The notes under the pieces were generated by a model, which was not told where the DNA came from, made no database searches, and worked only from the letters and a program-made list of their open reading frames with translations. A stretch of 9,092 nt of DNA from Rubrivivax sp. (GTDB lineage: Bacteria > Pseudomonadota > Gammaproteobacteria > Burkholderiales > Burkholderiaceae_C): NCBI GenBank assembly GCA_030693565.1, contig JAUYAJ010000539.1, positions 1 through 9,092 on the forward strand, read 5' to 3'. The translations under genes were made by a program, and so were the position numbers. Each line of letters opens with the position of its first letter. Position 1 is the first letter of the stretch. Of the stretch, positions 7,408 to 9,092 are shown in pieces.

Positions 7408-7773
7408 ATGACAGCACATCCGCTCTGGGTCGAAGCCTTGATCGCCGCGCTGCTGGTGATCGGCGGCATCTTCATCCTGGTCGGCGCCATCGGCATGCTG
7501 CGCTTTCCCGACTTCTTCATGCGCCTGCACGCGCCGACCAAGGCGACGACGCTGGGTGTCGGCGGCGTGCTCCTGGCCAGCGTGGTGCTGGGCTGGGCGC
7601 ACGGCGCTTACGGCGTGCATGAACTGCTGATCACCTTGTTCCTGTTCATCACCGCGCCGGTGTCGGCCAATCTGATGGCCAAGGCCGCGCTGCATCTGCG
7701 GGCGCCGTCGAAGGCGCCGGTGCCTGACGACGCCCTGGGTGAGCCGGCTGCGCCGGCCGAACCCAAGGCTTGA
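7408..7773 (+). CDS. mrpG: Mrp antiporter subunit G
   Basis: This 121-residue protein has three predicted membrane helices and the MrpG signature GAIGMLRFPDFFMRLHAP (26-43) continuing into TKATTLGVG, then ITAPVSANLMAKAA (81-94). It is the last subunit of the complex. The Pro/Ala-rich tail from about residue 99 is a variable cytoplasmic extension. ATG at 7408 is 6 bases after AGGAG (7397-7401). It is the only junction in the operon without a stop/start overlap, leaving 10 bases after mrpF. A GCCGGC-TGC-GCCGGC hairpin lies inside the gene's end (7743-7757) but has no T tract, so the operon's end is undefined. Confidence 0.95.
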   Translation: MTAHPLWVEALIAALLVIGGIFILVGAIGMLRFPDFFMRLHAPTKATTLGVGGVLLASVVLGWAHGAYGVHELLITLFLFITAPVSANLMAKAALHLRAPSKAPVPDDALGEPAAPAEPKA

Positions 7774-7803
7774 GAGTGTGAGAAGCACGACCGCCACTTG
7801 CTC

Positions 7804-8154
7804 ATGACGGCGGCCACGTCGATGTCGCGCCGCAGCCTGGCTTGGTTGCTGGTGCTGGCCTTGCTGCTGGCGAAGGCCTTCGGCCTGGCCCACCGCAGCG
7901 TGCATGCGCTGGGCGCGCAGTCGCTGGCAACAGCTGCAGCAGCGTCGGCGGCCGGGCTGTTCGACGGCCACCAGGCCGACTGCGCCGAATGCCGAATCTA
8001 CGACGCGCTGGCCCATGCTGACGCCGCGGCCGGCAGCGCCGCGACGACGATCGCCGCCGCAACGCCGCCGTGGCGGGTGCCGGGGGCCGTGCCCGAGGGC
8101 GCGCACGCCAGTGCGGTGCCTTACTCAGCCCGCGCACCATCGCGCCACAGCTGA
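7804..8154 (+). CDS. Small putatively exported protein with H-x3-C-x2-C motif
   Basis: I do not recognise a named family with confidence. From ATG 7804 the protein has 116 residues. A basic MSRRS stretch is followed by a leucine-rich segment (about 12-27) ending KAFGLA, which looks like a signal peptide or membrane anchor. After it come His30 and His34, then DGHQADCAECRIYDALAHAD (54-73), with His56, Cys60 and Cys63 spaced H-x3-C-x2-C and another His at 71. The tail is Ala/Pro-rich. The Cys/His cluster and the downstream metal-type TonB receptor suggest a periplasmic metal-binding or accessory role, which is inference. No clear ribosome site decides the start. TTG 7798 and ATG 7822 are alternatives, and the last would put MSRRS at the very N-terminus. 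It begins about 30 bases after mrpG. Confidence 0.65.
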   Translation: MTAATSMSRRSLAWLLVLALLLAKAFGLAHRSVHALGAQSLATAAAASAAGLFDGHQADCAECRIYDALAHADAAAGSAATTIAAATPPWRVPGAVPEGAHASAVPYSARAPSRHS

Positions 8155-8212
8155 TCGAGCGCACCGCACTGCCGGCCGCTCCCTGAATCTTTCCTGGGCC
8201 GCGTCCAGCGCA

Positions 8213-8246
8213 CGGCCTGGATTGCCCCATGCCAGGCCGCGCCTGG
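8213..8246 (+). promoter_or_regulatory. Three-arm alternative hairpins in receptor leader
   Basis: Arm A, CGGCCTGG (8213-8220), pairs perfectly over 8 bp with arm B, CCAGGCCG (8232-8239), around an 11-base loop. The first part of arm B, CCAGGC (8232-8237), pairs equally well with arm C, GCCTGG (8241-8246), around CGC. The two hairpins exclude each other. They lie 27-60 bases before the receptor start, which could allow attenuation or translational control, or may only reflect high GC. No T tract follows. The rest of the 8155-8272 gap shows no Zur/Fur-like box or cobalamin riboswitch that I can recognise. Confidence 0.3.
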
Positions 8247-8272
8247 GGCCCACGCATTGTCAAGGAAACTCC

Positions 8273-9092
8273 ATGCCTGTCTCCCATTTGCCGTCGCGCC
8301 TGCATGGCGCGGCACTCGCCGGCGCCGCCGGTCTGGTGGCCACAGCGTCGTCGCCGTCGCTGGCCGACACCACCGTTTTCGTCACCGCCAACCCGCTGGC
8401 TCAGGCACAGCGCGCCCAGCCCGGCAGCGTGCTCGGCGCTGACGCCTTGCTGCTGCGCCGTGGCGGCACGCTGGCCGAGGCCCTCGATGGCCTGCCGGGC
8501 GTTGCCGCCTCCTGGTTCGGCCCCAACAGCAGCCGACCGGTGATTCGCGGCCTGGACGGTGAGCGTGTGCGCCTGCTCGAAAGCGGTAGCGCGGCGGTCG
8601 ATGCATCGAGCCTGAGCTTCGACCACGCGGTGGCGGTCGATCTGCTGTTGGTCGAACGCGTCGAGGTCTTGCGCGGCCCCGCCGCGCTGCTGTACGGCGC
8701 CAATGCCACTGGCGGCGTCGTCAATGCGATCGACAACCGCATTCCGCGGGCGCCGCAAGCCGGGCTGTCGGGTCGGACCGAACTGCGCCTGGGCGGCGCC
8801 AGCGCCGAGCGCGCCGCGGCCGTGGTGCTTGACGGCGGCGCTGGCCGCTGGGCCTGGCATGCCAATGCCTTCGGCCGCAGCAGCCGCGACCTGAAGGTGC
8901 CGGGATTCCTGCCACCGGCGGCGGGCAGCGCCTGGGCGCGCCGGGTCCGCAATTCAGCCGCCGCCGCCAGCGGCGGGGCGGTTGGCGGATCCTGGGCCGA
9001 CGACGACGGCCATGTCGGCCTGGCGCTGGACAGCTACGGCAACCGCTACGGCGTCACCGTCGAGCCCGACGTGCACATCGACATGGCGCGCG
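8273..9092 (+). CDS. TonB-dependent outer-membrane receptor, ZnuD-like (3' truncated)
   Basis: The first 273 residues of an outer-membrane TonB-dependent receptor are present, and the frame is open to the window end. A signal peptide (about 1-31, ending SPSLA) is followed by a TonB-box-like TTVFVTA (33-39). The plug domain (about 48-155) shows LAEALDGLPGV, RPVIRGLDGERVRLL, SFDHAVAVD and the hallmark VERVEVLRGPAALLYG (127-142) with ATGGVVNAIDNRIP. The barrel begins around residue 163. The plug pattern, especially the SxDHA stretch and LRGPxxLLY, resembles the zinc receptor ZnuD of Neisseria from memory, so zinc (or another metal) uptake driven by TonB-ExbBD is the best guess. Heme or cobalamin receptors are less likely. 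The His-rich loop that would support zinc lies beyond the window. ATG 8273 has AAGGAA at 8262-8267. Confidence 0.88.
   Translation, partial: MPVSHLPSRLHGAALAGAAGLVATASSPSLADTTVFVTANPLAQAQRAQPGSVLGADALLLRRGGTLAEALDGLPGVAASWFGPNSSRPVIRGLDGERVRLLESGSAAVDASSLSFDHAVAVDLLLVERVEVLRGPAALLYGANATGGVVNAIDNRIPRAPQAGLSGRTELRLGGASAERAAAVVLDGGAGRWAWHANAFGRSSRDLKVPGFLPPAAGSAWARRVRNSAAAASGGAVGGSWADDDGHVGLALDSYGNRYGVTVEPDVHIDMAR

Noticed and set aside
7743..7757. GCCGGC-TGC-GCCGGC hairpin as the mrp operon terminator
   Set aside because: It lies inside the mrpG coding end, GCCGGC is self-complementary and common at this GC content, and no T tract follows.
8155..8272. Cobalamin riboswitch or Zur/Fur box before the TonB receptor
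   Set aside because: The gap is too short for a full cobalamin riboswitch, and no AT-rich palindrome resembling a Zur or Fur site is visible.
7802..8860. 352-residue minus-strand open frame across the exported gene and the receptor
   Set aside because: It spans a real signal peptide, an intergenic leader and a TonB plug on the other strand, and its own product has no recognisable features.

Overview
The window is GC-rich DNA with the codon use of a betaproteobacterium, most likely a Burkholderiales member of the Rubrivivax/Leptothrix/Roseateles kind. This placement is inferred from base composition, gene families and the TACAAT-type -10 element, and was not computed. All recognisable genes lie on the + strand and coding density is very high. 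No tRNA, rRNA, CRISPR array, insertion sequence or phage gene was seen, and no stretch longer than about 120 bases lacks a gene.

Region 1 (1-1751) is metabolic. It holds the 3' part of a zinc-dependent histone-deacetylase-family amidohydrolase, cut by the window start. After a 120-base gap comes a complete NAD-dependent beta-decarboxylating dehydrogenase of the tartrate/D-malate dehydrogenase type.

Region 2 (1834-7773) is a complete six-gene group-2 Mrp (Pha/Sha/Mnh) cation/proton antiporter operon: fused mrpA-mrpB, then mrpC, D, E, F and G. The first five genes are chained by four-base stop/start overlaps and the last follows after 10 bases, so the operon looks built for coupled translation of a stoichiometric membrane complex. 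MrpA and MrpD are relatives of complex I antiporter subunits. MrpC resembles NuoK. E, F and G are small membrane subunits. Together they exchange cytoplasmic Na+ (or K+) for external protons. A candidate promoter lies in the 82-base gap in front, and its -10 element sits between the arms of a perfect 8-bp inverted repeat.

Region 3 (7774-9092) looks like a metal-uptake unit. A small putatively exported protein with an H-x3-C-x2-C motif is followed by the 5' part of a TonB-dependent outer-membrane receptor that resembles the zinc receptor ZnuD. The receptor runs off the window end. Its 118-base leader contains three short arms that can form two mutually exclusive hairpins. No convincing terminator separates this unit from the mrp operon.

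Most of the window is ordinary, well-described biology. The points most worth a second look are the small exported protein paired with the receptor, the inverted repeat around the mrp promoter, the alternative hairpins before the receptor, and an Asn at a usually His position in MrpD.
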